Positions 12,701 through 25,000 of a stretch of DNA of 64,000 bases are shown one piece after another (position 1 is the first letter of the stretch; each line of letters starts with the position of its first letter). This DNA comes from Aptenodytes patagonicus (lineage: Eukaryota; Chordata; Aves; Sphenisciformes; Spheniscidae), in the NCBI RefSeq assembly GCF_965638725.1, contig NC_134949.1, positions 54,774,151 through 54,838,150 on the forward strand, in the 5' to 3' direction. The notes beneath the pieces were generated by a model, which saw nothing but the letters and a program-made list of their open reading frames with translations, ran no database searches and was not told the DNA's origin. Made by a program: the position numbers and the translations under genes.

Positions 12701-15650
12701 AGGTAGCTGTGGGACATGCCTGAACACCAAGGTGGAAGCTATTTTCTCTCCTCAGCAATAGCTCTCAGGAGTGAATTGGCATAAACGTTCTCTGGGGGAC
12801 ATTGGCTGGAGACCCTGGTAGTGCGGTTGGATTTGTTGTTTCCCTCCTGCTGAAGAGCAGAGTTAACTTGACCTTGAGGCATGCAGTCTTGGCTGTGCCA
12901 TATAGCAGTACCACTGCCAGAGGCTGAGTCTTGAGGAAGGGAATTAATATGTGACCTTCCAGTTGAAGGCAATGGCTTCACATCAGTCCTTCTTCCCTGA
13001 GCAATTTCTGTTTCTCAGGTTTTGTCCTCTTCACCCTGTCCTTGTGATAAAGGCAGTTTGGGCCTCCCTCTTCTGTGAATGAGGGATCTGCTTCTGGCCC
13101 GGGTGCTGAGCTGTAGGCTGCAGTCCCAGGTCTGTGGGAGGACAGAGCTGGCAGCAGCTATGGGGGTGGACAGGTTAGCAAGGGGAGGAGTAGAAGAAAG
13201 GCGGCAGTGGGGCTTAGATGCAGAATGCCTGCAGTTGACAGTGAGCATGTGAGCAGCCCTGTAAAGCTGGAGGAAGAGGTGACTAGTTACAGGCAATGAT
13301 TTTTGTGGCCATTGTAAAAGCCACATGCTGGAGAATAAGCACAGGGTGCTGGGATTGGATTGAGCTCCCCCAGGCTGGCTTAGAGGGCTGGGACAGACCT
13401 TATGAATGTAAAGGGCCTCTCTCTCTTCACCTCAGCTCTGTGCAAGTACAAGGAGTGTTCAGTACTGGTTCTCCCCTCAGATATGCAGCAGCACGAGTGC
13501 GCCATGAGCTGGAAGGCACATGATGGGGAAGTCTACTCCGTTGAGTTCAGCTATGATGAGAACACAGTCTACAGCATAGGCGAGGATGGCAAGGTAGGCT
13601 CTGGGTGACCTTCTACTGGTCAGTTGGCAGTGAGATCCCTTCTGGAGTCTTCTCCATATGGTGGGGATAGTAGTAAAAATACCCTCAGAATCTGGAGGAT
13701 CTGCAGGCTGCTAACTGTAATCTTAGGTGTGCAGCACCATCCTGCTGCATGCAGTCTCTGCAGAGAGAGTGGCTGGAAAGCATATTAACAGCTGGAGCTG
13801 TCTTGGACCTTTGTCTGCAAATCCTGCTATTGGTGACATTCCCTTCCTAGGGAATCCATGTGAAGATGACCTTTCTGGGCCTCTGACGTCACCACATTTG
13901 AAATCTGGGATTCACCAGGGAGCAGATCCTTGATCACTTCGCATAAATTTCTTTGTCAGCAGCTCCCTGTTGCTTATAATAAAGGTTTCAATTTCTGCAG
14001 TTCCACAGTCTTCAGCAGTAGAGGTGTGGCTCAGGGAGGGAGACTGCCTGAAGGTGTGGGTCCTTGGCTGATGAGAGTTAAGTGAATTCCCACCACGATC
14101 CTGCACGCAATGTGGAAGGACACATAGGCAGCAGTGCTCATGGAAGGTAGGGCATATGTTTGCCTGGATAGTAGGCACTCCTACAGCCTTTGCAGCCTGT
14201 GTTTTATAAATATAGCCACTTAGATATAGATGTCAAAATGCCATCTTCTGTTTGTGAGGAATAGCCACTTCGCTTAAAAACGATGAATGGCCCCTCTACT
14301 TTCATCCCAGTGAATTTAACTATGGGCTTTTGTCATCTCTTTTTGTTATTCTAGTTTATTCAGTGGAATATTCACAGAAGTGGCTTGAAGGTGTCTGAGT
14401 ATGATCTTCCCAGCGAAGCTACTGGTCCTTTCGTTCTGTCTGGGTACAGTGGCTACAAGCAAGTCCAATTCCCACGAGGAAGGCTTTTTGCTTTTGACTC
14501 TGAGGGCAACTATATGTTGACGTGTTCTTCTACTGGGGGAGTCATTTTTAAGGTAAGGCTGAGAAGTGATGGGAAGTACTCTTACGCATCCATACAAGCT
14601 CTTGTTATTACAAGGCTGCAACAGCAGCCACTGGAAGTTCTGAAGCAGCACCTAGCCATCCCTGCTCTGTGAAAGCTGCTGCTCAGTTTCATACAGTGTG
14701 CATTTTAGCAGTATGTGGTGTTTAGCAAGTGTTTGAACCCTCTGTGTTTGGCCCTCTGTATGTAGCTAGAGTATGTGTGCTCCTTGTTCTTAAAGCTTAG
14801 CTGCAGCAGTTTTCCTCAGTGCCCAAGTGCCTAGGACAAAGTTTTAATTTCTTTTTAATATACTGATGCACGCCAGTTCAATGCAAAATGTGTGATTGTT
14901 GACTGATGCTCATCTTTAATCTGCCTTGTGTGCTTGCTGATGTTATGCTAGTCTCAGCCTGATTCTCTCCTCTTACTGTGTACTGAAATGAAGTGAAGGG
15001 TAAGGCTGAATGGTTCCAAGTACCCAACAAGTTCCAAGTGCAGCAGTAACAAGCAGTTACTGATTGCATGCCCCTTGCCTGCCTCCTCTTGAGTTAATAC
15101 CCATCAGTATAAGCCATTGCAAGGCAGATTAGATGCAATTTTTTACTTTGTATCTGGCGCATTCAGAGCACCCACACTAACATGAGCTATAGCTTAGGCT
15201 TACGCACTCCTCATCAGTGTGTGCTCTTAGCCTGCTTTGTTCAATTACTGCAGCTCAGCTGATGTCGGAAGCTGAGCTGCTTGAGAACATATGCTTCTGT
15301 CATGAGACTGGAAATTTGCTTCCTCATGTGTGCTACATACATCTCAACATCTCTCTGATTTTCTGCTTAATTTTGTATGCTGATAGGGATATGGAGTCTG
15401 TAGCAGGCTTTGGCTTCTCCTGTGGGTGCACTGCCCCCACTGCAGAAACTTGCTTCCTTAAAATCTTATGCTTTCCTTCTTTTAGTTAAATGGTGAGGAA
15501 AAGGTTCTGGAGAGCTGCCTTTCCCTGGGAGGACACCGAGCTCCTGTTGTCACAGTGGATTGGAGCACAGCCATGGACTGCGGGACCTGCCTCACTGCCT
15601 CTATGGATGGGAAGATTAAATTAACAACCTTACTGGCTCAAAAGTCTTAA
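782..15650 (+). CDS. WDR91: WDR91, WD repeat-containing protein 91 (3' part of gene, 13 exons)
   Basis: I recognise the translated exons as WDR91, an endosomal protein that with WDR81 restrains Rab7/PI3K activity in early-to-late endosome conversion (family knowledge). Exons: 782-989, 1854-1936, 4089-4213, 6153-6330, 6607-6765, 8852-9051, 9498-9648, 11118-11212, 11538-11706, 12512-12620, 13481-13593, 14355-14552, 15486-15650 (TAA 15648-15650). All phases join without a stop, giving about 584 codons. The first exon starts in phase 0 with [14 protein letters not shown], so the protein's N-terminus lies left of the window. Exons 2-3 encode the coiled-coil-like stretch, exons 4-6 the Ser/Lys-rich linker, and exons 7-13 the C-terminal WD40 propeller ([74 protein letters not shown]). 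All introns have GT-AG ends except 990-1853 (AT-AC). The gene looks intact and single copy, convergent with the array to its right. Confidence 0.96.
990..1853 (+). other. WDR91: U12-type (minor spliceosome) AT-AC intron in WDR91
   Basis: The exon ends TGCATGC at 989. The intron begins ATATCCTTTTTT, the consensus U12 AT-AC donor. It ends TTTTCTTTAACATTCCTCAC at 1834-1853, which contains a near-consensus U12 branch site (TTCTTTAAC, likely branch A at 1843, 10 nt from the acceptor) and an AC terminus. Joining C|CA restores a proline codon, giving FQCM-P-VPVIL, the expected WDR91 sequence. No GT donor or AG acceptor gives this frame and protein. An AG at 1855-1856 would delete residues and needs a non-canonical GC donor. 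Confidence 0.93.
4214..6152 (+). other. WDR91 intron with poly-T tract, no gene seen
   Basis: Largest gap between the early exons. It has a GTGAGT donor at 4214 and an acceptor TTTTTTAATTAG at 6141-6152 behind a long T run (about 6122-6146). No coding exon in frame with WDR91, RNA gene or recognisable LINE end was found. Reading frames at 4261-4820 lack splice signals or homology. Confidence 0.5.
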
Positions 15651-17329
15651 CCTGGACAGTGCTGAAGGGAAAGAGCAACAGACTTGACAAAAACAGTGCT
15701 AACTCCACAGGAACAAACTGCATGGGAGAGAAGACAAACCACAGTCCCTCTTCTCATTGTAGCTTTTGCCTCTTGACAAACGTTAAATACATTTGCCAAA
15801 CCACTGTGCAATAGAATGCCGGTATGGGACCGGATCAGTGGGAGCACTGAAAAGTAAGTCTCCACTGACCCATTGTGGCAGCTGGACTCACTCTGTTAGG
15901 GAGTCTTGGGTAGCACATTGCTAGAAGGCTGCTGGGATCACATCAGGGGTTCTGCAGAAGGTCGTGAGGCTGGAGGAGGCATGCATGAGGCACCACAGTG
16001 CATGCTGATAAAATAGCTTAAACTGGAAAGGCCGGTGCGAAACCAGAGTATTCTTTTGGTATAACATTTGTTGTTGTGCTTTTTTGGGTTTTTTTTGTTT
16101 GTTTTTTTCCATAAAACCAAAATATTCCCTTGCACTTGATTTCTGTGCTCTCTTCAGCTGTTGCTGCAAAACATGGAGGGTGGCTGGGGCAGTGATGTGC
16201 CAAGAAAGTCTCCTGCATGGAGAAAAGACCTTTGTGCTTTCAGCAGGTGCTTCCAGCACTGACACCCACACACTGAGGGGAACCAGTGCAAGACATCCAG
16301 GAACAAAAATAGTTGTGTTCGTTCGGAGGTATTGTGTTCCCTTGCGATATCTGCTACCAACTAGAGGAGAGATCCCGAGTCAGACTTTTTGAAATGCTCG
16401 TGCTGGAGTTCAGAAGCTACATCATGCCTAGCAGCTACCTGATGGCAGATAGGAGGAGGGAGGGCCAGAAACAGTCTGGTCCTGTATAGTGCTCTCTGTC
16501 ACTGGAGCTGTCTCTCCCCCTGCACCCTGCCAACATCAGGGCAAGTGCTGTGCTCAGGTATTGCATAGTCTTTGGACTGCTAAGCAGCCAGATTTCATCT
16601 GCTTACACATCACCACGGAGCTTACTGCTGCTTCTGTCCTTGGCCTTTATTGGGAGTTTACAGTACTGTTCCTTGGCAGAGCTCTCATTCTCAATTATAT
16701 GACGAACGGGTCCAATTTACTGTTTGAAGATAGCTTTGGTATTTTCCAAAGGAAGGCCATTTTGGTTTTAGAGCCTGGACATCTGTTAACATTCACCAGT
16801 GTGAAGGGTGATTGCCCGGAGAGGAGGTGGAACATTATTTCAGTCTGGTTTTGCCAAGTGTGCTTTGGCATATTTGTGAAGAGTGGCTTGTCAAACTTGT
16901 AATGCCTAGCTAGCTATCGCCTTGCGTTTGAAGAGATGGGGACCGGGCCAGGTGGGCCTCCATAGTCAGCAGCTTCCACTGCTGCCTAGCCGGACCTGAA
17001 GCATGATGGTGGTTCTCCACTTCCAGGTCTCGAACTGGGGGTTGGAAATCAAGATTTGCTTGGCTAACTCTACGGCTGTTCTTCACTGGTGGCATCATGC
17101 TTCAGAACATGACTTGATGTCTGAGAAGGTTGTTGCCACCCTTGTGCCTGGAGATGTTGGATGCAGTCTGCAGTTCTTTTGTCTGTTGCATGTGGCCCAA
17201 GGAAGACTACAGTTACAGCTGAGGTCAGACTTGGGCAAAAGGCTCATTAAGCAGGCAGGAGGTCTAGCCGAATCAAACTGGGCCTGCAGCGTGAAATTTC
17301 CAGATCACTGGGGACATTTGTGCCTTGAA
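15651..17329 (+). other. WDR91 3' UTR and convergent intergenic region
   Basis: This follows the WDR91 stop codon. I found no canonical AATAAA. A U-rich stretch followed by CATAAA at 16110-16115 is the best candidate poly(A) signal, and it is weak. Reading frames here are short, on both strands, and match nothing I recognise. This region precedes the array, whose genes run toward WDR91 on the opposite strand, so the two transcription units are tail to tail. Confidence 0.5.
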
Positions 17330-17476
17330 AGCACAGCCTCATCGAGGCTGGAAGGGGCTGCATCTCGTCCGTCCCTGCCCTGCTGAAAGCAGGGTCAGCC
17401 AGGGCAGGTCGCACAGGGCCATGACCAGTTTGGAGCATCTCCAAGCATGGAGACTCCACCACCTCTCTGTGGCCTA
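17330..17476 (-). mobile_element. CR1-like LINE 3' fragment (diverged), broken at the array edge
   Basis: The sequence around GAGGCTGGAAGGGGCTGCAT and CTGCTGAAAGCAGGGTCAGC, then a GGAGACTCCACCACCTCTCTG block, resembles the reverse complement of avian CR1 3' regions. Matching continues only after about 510 bp of unrelated GC-rich DNA, with CACCCTCACGAGAGAAAAGG and the TTCCAGCTTGTGCCCACTTC block at about 17994-18075. The array border (17545) falls inside that interruption. Subfamily cannot be assigned by eye. Confidence 0.55.
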
Positions 17477-17544
17477 AATAAGCCACCAGCAGGCTGAGCT
17501 GGGGCCTCCAGCCCCACCCCAGGTCCCTGGGGCCTCCAGCCCAT

Positions 17545-17990
17545 GGGCCCGAGGCCTACTGAGGCATAGACAGAGGCCTCCAGGCCCTGCCTGAGCTCTG
17601 TCATGGTGTCCCTGTCTCCAGCTCTGTCTCAGCTGTGCCTGGCCACAGACCGCGCTGCTCCAGACCCCAGCGCGCAGGCTGCCTTCCCAGCCTGCCCTTG
17701 GCCTCCCTGTGGTCCTGCCTGGCCCGTCACTGGGCTGCATCTGACCCTGCTCGCCACCACTGGGCCTGAACCCCAACCCGGCCTGGCCTGACTTCCTGGC
17801 TTGCCCTCAGAGCTGCCGCCTCACCAGGCACTTGTTCGTTCCTCTGGGTTCTCAGCTGCCCCGGGTGCCCGCCCTGCTCCCCTCGTTCGCGTAGGCTGAG
17901 GCCAGCAGGGCAGGGCCCAGCCGTGGGACGCCCTTTGGCTCCCTGTCCCCGAGGAAGCAGCGTGCCTGCGCTGCTCCCTGACACCGGTCT
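17545..17990. repeat. GC-rich low-complexity block at the left border of each unit
   Basis: C- and G-rich, CCTGCCTGG-like sequence of unknown origin that opens every unit (also about 34660-35105 and 48566-49011). It interrupts a CR1-like element and contains the array breakpoint. Frames across it are compositional and no protein similarity is apparent. Confidence 0.5.
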
Positions 17991-18473
17991 CTCGCCACCC
18001 TCACGAGAGAAAAGGTTTTTCCTTAGGTTGAGGTGGGATTCCCCCTGTTCCAGCTTGTGCCCACTTCTTCACACCTTTCCCCTCGGCAGGCTACAAATCC
18101 ATCGGATCCCCGTGGGATCTGCAAAGCTTCCACGGCTACCAGAAGCTCGCCCACCACCTTCTGCCCAGACCGCCAGGAGGATTGCTCTACGGAGGCAGGA
18201 AGAGTCTGGTAGCTGATTATTAGCAGTAGCTCAGCGCTAGTCCCTGATCTGAGCACAGTCATGGTTCACGCCTCCCCAGAGGAAAAGGACACGGATGCGC
18301 GCTCCCTCTCGGAGACGTCTGCAGGACTGATTTTCATTCAGAGCAAGGGCAGAGAGAGACGTGCTAACTGCCTGCATAGGAAGAGAGCCTGAGAGAGCCT
18401 TCAGCACTAGGCCTCTCCTCATCCAAACCCGCTAGGTCCGAAGCGCTCCAGTTGTGCAGCAAAACTAAGGCAC

Positions 18474-18673
18474 GTACTAGATGACGCAGTTTATTAAGTA
18501 CCAAGCTGCAACAGAACACTTGGAATTAGATGCAGGGTAGCGGCTGCACAAGGTGGAAGGCAAAGGTTTCCAGGCTTCATTCATCTCCCTGTGAGCACTC
18601 TGTTTTCTGGCACTGGCACTTCCTCTGCTCCAGCATCTTCTCATCGCTAACCGTGTTGGAGGTTCAGCTGTGA
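18474..18673 (-). other. 3' terminal exon and poly(A) signal, array gene copy 1
   Basis: A good acceptor (CTGCCCTTCCACAG) precedes 18673 on the minus strand. A canonical AATAAA follows at 18495-18490, with cleavage expected some 10-30 nt further. Phase 0 reading gives eight codons and then TAG (SQLNLQHG). This is where the transcript should end. The protein frame probably stops earlier, at 19067, which would leave this exon untranslated. The exact cleavage position is estimated. Confidence 0.6.
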
Positions 18674-19066
18674 CTGTGGAAGGGCAGGAAAAGAAAAGGC
18701 TGTGTGTTAGTTTTACAGCAGGCTGGGCCAAAGGCGGCGCTGGAAGGTGGGTCCTGGAAGCACAGCACTAACGCGCAGATCCAGATACCGAAAACCAAAC
18801 ACTCAAACGTGTCGACAACAAACTTACAGCCTTTGGGCTACAGACGCACGTGGAAAATTGCGTTACATGGACATAGGGATCAACTTCTTGCGGTTTTTGC
18901 CTTATTTCTTGGCCAGCTCTTTCTCCCGTCTCTCTTTTAGACTGCTGTAGTTGGCTGTGACCCACCATGCTAGTCTCCCAACGGCTTCTGGGGTTAAGCC
19001 CTGGTTCTGCCCTGGTTCTTCCCGAGTCCCACGCGGAGTGGACAACTGTTCTCGCAGGTCCTGGTT

Positions 19067-22000
19067 TTATCTTGCCCGCTGCATGCGTTTTTTTGACTGC
19101 ATCTCCAGCTGTTGGGAAATGTCACCAACTTGTAGGCAGCAAAACAAAAGGAACTCAAAGAGAGAGCTCTCAAGTTACCCACTTCTGTGGCAATCCGTAA
19201 GGTGGGGGTCCGTCGAGACTGCATTCGTCACCTGCTGACAGAGTATTAAAATGTATTAAAATCTTGATGTACGGTGACCAGCTCCGCTTCTTCTCGCTCG
19301 GGGCCCCTGGGACCGCGTCCTGGTCGGTGAGGCCATTGAGCTCAGCAGCCCTGCTGGGACTCCTGGCTCATGGTTTTTACCCATCACGGTAACTACCTCC
19401 GTGTTCATCACCATCATCACCATCTACTGCTACAGCAGCAGCAGGAGCCTCGAGAGAAGTCAATCAATTGCAAAATACAGCCAACAGATAATTAGCAACA
19501 CGGAAAAAAAGTATAGGAAAAGAATCGTACGGGTTCCAGCAGAAAAAAATAATCACCTCAAATCCACCAAACAAACCAGAGCTCACCTTTCTTCTTTGTT
19601 TACCAACTTCGTTGGCCACCTCAGAACAGCTGTTCTCCATCTCCCCCCGGGAACTGAGCTGGGACTCTCTCTTTCTCCCCGCATATGCCATCAGCTTTGT
19701 CCGAAGTCCCTCCAGAAGCATCTTCAACCTGCACAGCAAATTAGTAAGGGAAGCGTGAAGCGAAGCAACGGTCGGCCTTTTTCACGTACTCTTATGTAAG
19801 CAGCACAGCCGTGGCGTGCTTCATCTGTAACATGCTCGACAGGCCAAGAATTGCTGACAACAGCCAGCCCTCCAGTGCCACACGTCACTTGGAGGGCCCA
19901 AAGTTTACCTGAACGGAGGAAGACGAGACTTCCTTCCCTCCCTCCCAGAACTGCCGGCAGCCTGCATTTGCAAGGCCTTTTGCAGCTTTTTAAAACCATA
20001 GGCTCAAGCACAGAAGCCCCTTGCAAGATGGAATGCGAGACTTGAATTTGCTCACAAACGGTTATGTACATGCTTTTACGTTAGAGTTCAGTAAAGCTTG
20101 ACTTCTACACAACGTGATATTTCTTTAAAGCACTAAAAAGCCATGCCTGGTACATTCTTCCTCCAGTGCGACGTTCCTTCCCCGCATTTCGTCCAGAAGC
20201 GCTTCTGATCGGCATTTCATCTTGGCCAGCTTCTTCACTTCCTTGCTTTCACTCCCACGCTTTCCAAATAGAAAAGATACATCACACGCAGAGCACAGGA
20301 ACGGGATGCATATGCAGCACGTGCAGACAGTGTTCTCCACAAAGAAGATAACACGGATCTCCCAGGTCCAGTCTCCTCTCGCAGCTCTCAACCACAGACC
20401 TCTCTCCAGTCCACAGCACACGGCCTACCCATCCAAGGAATCGTGCCGATGAGCGCAAGTGCCCCGCATATTGTCCACCAAGCAGATTCAAAACGCAGTA
20501 GCACCAGGGGAATGAGGAAACGTATAGACTTTTCCCCTGAGGGTGCCCTGCCCAAAAACCTGGGGGGTTCCCCACAGCCCACCGGATCTTTTCATAAATT
20601 ACCTGCCCACAAGAAATTCAAAGACTAAAACCAGTCATTCCCGGAAGCCGTTCATATACCTGCCAATGTTGGTGTTCCTTTGCAGTCCGTGTTGTCTGAA
20701 AGCCAGTTATCAAGTCCTCCAGGCCCTTACGAGCCTACAGCAGCATTAAAAGAAGAAAAAAGAAGTCACGCTAGGACTTTCCCGACCGAAGGTCACACCT
20801 CACGGCCTTTCTTCTTCTCTTGGCAGCATCAGTACAACGCAGTGTTTGCCTGCCCCGCAACGCCACCCGAGCACACAAAATACTGCCTATGGAGGTGTCG
20901 TTCCCTTACTAGTTGCGGATTTTCATCTTTGGAGGTCTCCTCGTTGCATTATGGACCCACACCTTCTGGACAAGGAATCCATAATCACTAAAACGGGAAG
21001 GTGACCAGAGTACAGGCAACTGAAGAAGTCCTGTCACAGTCTGACGATGCCAGTCAGGCCTCCAGGATGAGGCGCTCGGCACCACTAGAGCCCAAGGAAA
21101 GTCCGCAACCGAGGGTACCAAATCCCTCTACTGCGTGACTGTCTGAAGTGCTGCCTGAGGTCTCAACCTCACGACTGGTCTAAAGCAGAAAATACTTAAG
21201 CCAGTGCATTACTGTCAACTCCTTAACAAAGACGGCGTTAAGTAGGACTTGCTATGGTCTCATGGGACAACTCGCAAAGCCAGAAAGCTGGGGAGTGGGC
21301 CAGCAGGACTTCCAGAGCAGCCTATAGTCAGTAGAACAGAGGAACTGATCTCTCCTAGAGGCTCTCCAGGAAAACCTCATCTTAAAATTTCCCCACGTGA
21401 ATACGGAACTAGGCTCTGTAGCTCATGAAAAGGGAAGGCTCTGACTAGCTTACTGAGGCAGAGGCTTGCAGGACTTTCTCAAGGGCTTCAATGGTCTTGG
21501 CTTGTTGCTGGGCTGTGGCTTCCAGCCTGGCCTTTCCCACTTGGAGCCTGAAAAAGAAGTACAGGCCTTACCGCAGAAGTCCACAAGAGCACAAATCCCA
21601 AAAGAAGAGTGTGAAAGAGCCCCATCTAAAACAAGAGCACCTTTGGAAATCGTGTATTACTGTCTTGCTGGGATGCAAGAAGACAGTCCTGTTGTTTTCA
21701 CACAATCGCAGAAAGCGGAGCCTTGCTCCACTGTGTTACTTCCTTACCGTTGCATGCGTTCTTTCAGCTCTGGGATAGCCGCAGTTCGAGAAGACGTGAC
21801 CAGAAGGCCCTGCATTTTCCTGGAAGTTGTTAGTTCCCTCTTTTTATTCTTTATGGCGTTCTTCAGGGACTCGGCATAACACTCAGTCTGGGTACGCCGT
21901 TCTTTCAATTCCTGCAGCTGTCAAACCACAAGAAGAATCCCCAGTAGTCAGCTTAGGTTTGATAAAAAGGAGTGGACTGCTTTGACTCTCACGTCGACTC

Positions 22001-25000
22001 TCAAAACCCATGTTACTTCTTCATCTTTTATACTGGCCCCTCTCCTACGTCTACACTGATTTCCTACAGCGTTTCCTAAACGCTGCCACAACACTCCTCC
22101 TCCTCTCTCAAGGACTCTGAACACTCTTTGTAGCCCCTTGTTGGCTGCTCCAACACGGTTAGAAGCTCCTCCTGCTCCTACAGTGACTTTGCAACTCCAT
22201 AACAATGATGATGTGACGAGGGAATACAAAAAAGCACCAGCGCAACACTCCAGTGTGCCTACTCTTTCTCCGTCAGCACACGCTCCGCTTTGCCAAACCC
22301 AAGAGAAGCAGCACATACACGTGCTCCGTGAAACTTGAGAAATAGCTTTTTGAAAGGAATACACACACCCTTCTCCAATTAAGGACAAAGTGGCTTCACG
22401 GTTAGCGACCTTTCTAATCGTAGGCGCCAGGCTTATAAAACAAGGCGAGTCACTTACCTGTCACTCATCTACTCCTGTTGCAAAGTTGCCTAGTGTACTA
22501 AGACCACCTTAGCGCAGCCCTCCACTGTTAACTTCAAGCGGTGCAAACAGGCAGGCACCAAAGGCAGCAGTGCTGTTCCCTCCCAGCCCCCTCGTCACAG
22601 CTAGCCGCACCCTGAACCACCCCGGGTTACAGAAAACGCCCAAGAAAGGGATCAGTTCCCCGCTCTGGTTTGCTACAACAGAGGCCTGGGCCCCTGCCAA
22701 GAGACAAGAGACAGGCTTTCTCCATACCTTAGCTTTAGACCTGTCCAGTTCCTTCTGCAACTGCAGTTTCTGTTCCTGCAGGTCCCTGCTGTAGCGCTTC
22801 TTAGCTTCAAGTGAAGCTTCTGCCAGGGAGTTCTTTTTGAGAGCGTCGGCAAGCCCCTGCTGCAGCTGCCTGACCCACCTCTAAAGAAACAGTGTTCCAT
22901 GAGCATGGAGACATCAGTAAGAAGATGACAACATGAGAGATGCTTTTACTCATGGGATTATATCATTAGATCGGTCTGCAGGGTGGCCAGCAGGTCGAGG
23001 GAGGTGATTCCTCCCTTCTACTCCGCTCTCGTGAGACCCCACCTGGAGTACTGCATCCAGCTCTGGGGTCCGCAGCACAAGGAAGACATGGACTTGTTAG
23101 AGCGGGTCCAGAGGAGGGCCACAAAAATGATCAGAGGGCTGAAAGACCTCTCCCATGAAGAAAGGCTGAGAGAGCTGGGGTTGTTCAGCCTGGGGAAGAG
23201 GAGGCTCTGGGGAGACCTTATTGCAGCCTTCCAATATAGAAAGGCGGAGAGAGACTTTTTACCAAGGCCTGTAGCGGTAGGACAAGGGGCAACGGTTTTA
23301 AACTACAAGAGGGTAGACTTAGATTGGACATAAGGAAGACATTTTTTGCAGCAAGGGTGGTGGGACGCTGGACCAGGTTGCCCAGAGAAGTTGTGGATGC
23401 CCCATCCCTGGAAGTGTTCAAAGTCAGGTTGGACGGGGCTTTGAGCAACCTGATCTAGTGGAAGATGTCCCTGCCCATGGCAGGGGGTTGGGCGAGAAGA
23501 CCTTTAAAGGACCCTTCCAGCCCAAACCATTCCATGCTTCTATGACTCAGTGAATTCAAAGATAAGAGATTTTGGCCGCCACCAGCAGGCAGCTGCAGGC
23601 ATCTTTCTCAGCTGCGCACATCCAAACTATCGGCAGCTCTTCATGAGACTTTCCCCTTCCTAATACAGAGAAAAGGCTTAAGCATTCTTCTCCTTGGAAC
23701 ACAGGCTGAGAGTCTGCGCACGTGCTTTTTTCCAACCCACTGTGTTCCCTCTTTATGCAGACCTTCTGCTTCACAACGGGAAGAAAATGAGGTCGGAAAT
23801 ATGCTTCAGGTCCAGATTCAATAACCTCCTCTCAGCAGCACTCCAAAATGAACTCGGCAGCAAGAACAGCTCTCCGTACACTGACAGGTTCTATTTACAG
23901 ATATCTGCATCAGCCTCTATTAGAGTCACCTGTCTGTCGCCTTGACAATCTGCTTGAGTTGAAGCATCCTTCTTTAGCTGATGCTCTTCTCTCCCCAGTG
24001 CAGTAACCTGAGCGAGCGAGAACACAGACAGACAGTCAGACAGTGGGGAAAGGAATCCCCAGCAACACTGCAGCATGACACTGCATTTCAGCACCGGGGC
24101 TACAGAAGCGGGACTTCTGCATTACCTCCGGAAGAGAAAGCACCTCATTCTCAGAAGAGGAGTCAAAATCTTCCAGTTGTTCTGCTCCTCCCACTGGCAA
24201 GACACCTATGAAGGAGGCAAGAAGCGCGATGCTGCTGTGAGTGCTTATTTCCCTCTGCTTTTCCCCATCTGCTTCACTGCAGAGAAGCTTACAGAGGTAA
24301 CCATTTAGTCCGTCAGGAAATTACCATTGCCGCGCACCTCTGCAACGGACTGCACGCACGCTCCGTGTCTGTCTGCAGCTGGAAGCAGCACGCCGGCCGG
24401 CCCTTTCCTTGGACCTTCAGAATCCGTCTGCGTAATTTAAAAGACATGCGTGAGAACTGGCACAGACTCCTTCTCGACCCGTTTCCGCGCACAAAGCTCC
24501 CGCTTCAGCCAACACGCGTAACGTGGTAACAGGTGACGGGCAGAACGAAAAGGGCAAACGCAGGCAGCGTGTTAGGCATCTCTGTTGAGCAGGGCTTTCA
24601 AAAGGGGCCGAAGTACACCTGCCCAAGATAGAGAGGCCCTAGGCAGAAGCAGCTACGCATCTAGACTGTAGGCCCTGCGGGCGACCAGTTGACACTGACT
24701 GGATCCGGAGACGGGAGCTGTGTGGTGGAAAACCAGCAATCCCCACAGCGCCAGCCTTCTAGATATCAGAGGATTGTAACCGTTGGGAAGCTTTACCGCT
24801 TCAGTCCTGTACTAGAAATCCAGCTCCAAAGCCAGCTGCTAGGAGACCCGGGTCATTAGCTTGACCTCACCTCCTCCCAGTCCTAACTGAAGAGCTTGCC
24901 TGCAGCAGCGGCCTGTCAAGGTCCCAGTTACGAGCGTGTGGCGGAAGCAGCAGCAGCAGCAGAGGGAAACGAGCCCAGAAGCAAGCGAGCCCAGTGGGGC

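Noticed and set aside
17477-18100. CRISPR-like or satellite array in the GC-rich block
   Set aside because: The repeats are short CCTGG/CCAGG compositional echoes without regular spacing. There are no conserved direct repeats with unique spacers.
19401-19799. 132-codon + strand frame repeated in each unit
   Set aside because: It lies antisense over the exon 19728-19587, whose minus-strand frame has good splice sites and coiled-coil sequence. No similarity on the + strand.
21445-21447. TAG directly after coiled-coil exon 21547-21454 as the natural stop
   Set aside because: The sequence at the exon end is a good donor (TCA|GTAAGC) and spliced, coding-like exons plus a poly(A) signal follow. 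The TAG is therefore taken as intronic, though a short isoform remains possible.
21948-22388. 146-codon minus-strand frame
   Set aside because: It falls in the intron between two coiled-coil exons, has Cys- and Trp-rich composition unlike them, and lacks splice signals that would join it in frame.
22983-23333. 116-codon open frame with reverse-transcriptase-like sequence
   Set aside because: It is the C-terminal part of CR1 ORF2 in a 5'-truncated element, not a host gene. The same applies to the 87- and 90-codon frames in the modules.
23556-23774. Possible extra exon on the minus strand between the CR1 and exon 24007-23930
   Set aside because: A CTCTGTATTAG acceptor exists, but phase 0 reading meets a TAG after ten codons. 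The flanking exons join in phase without it.
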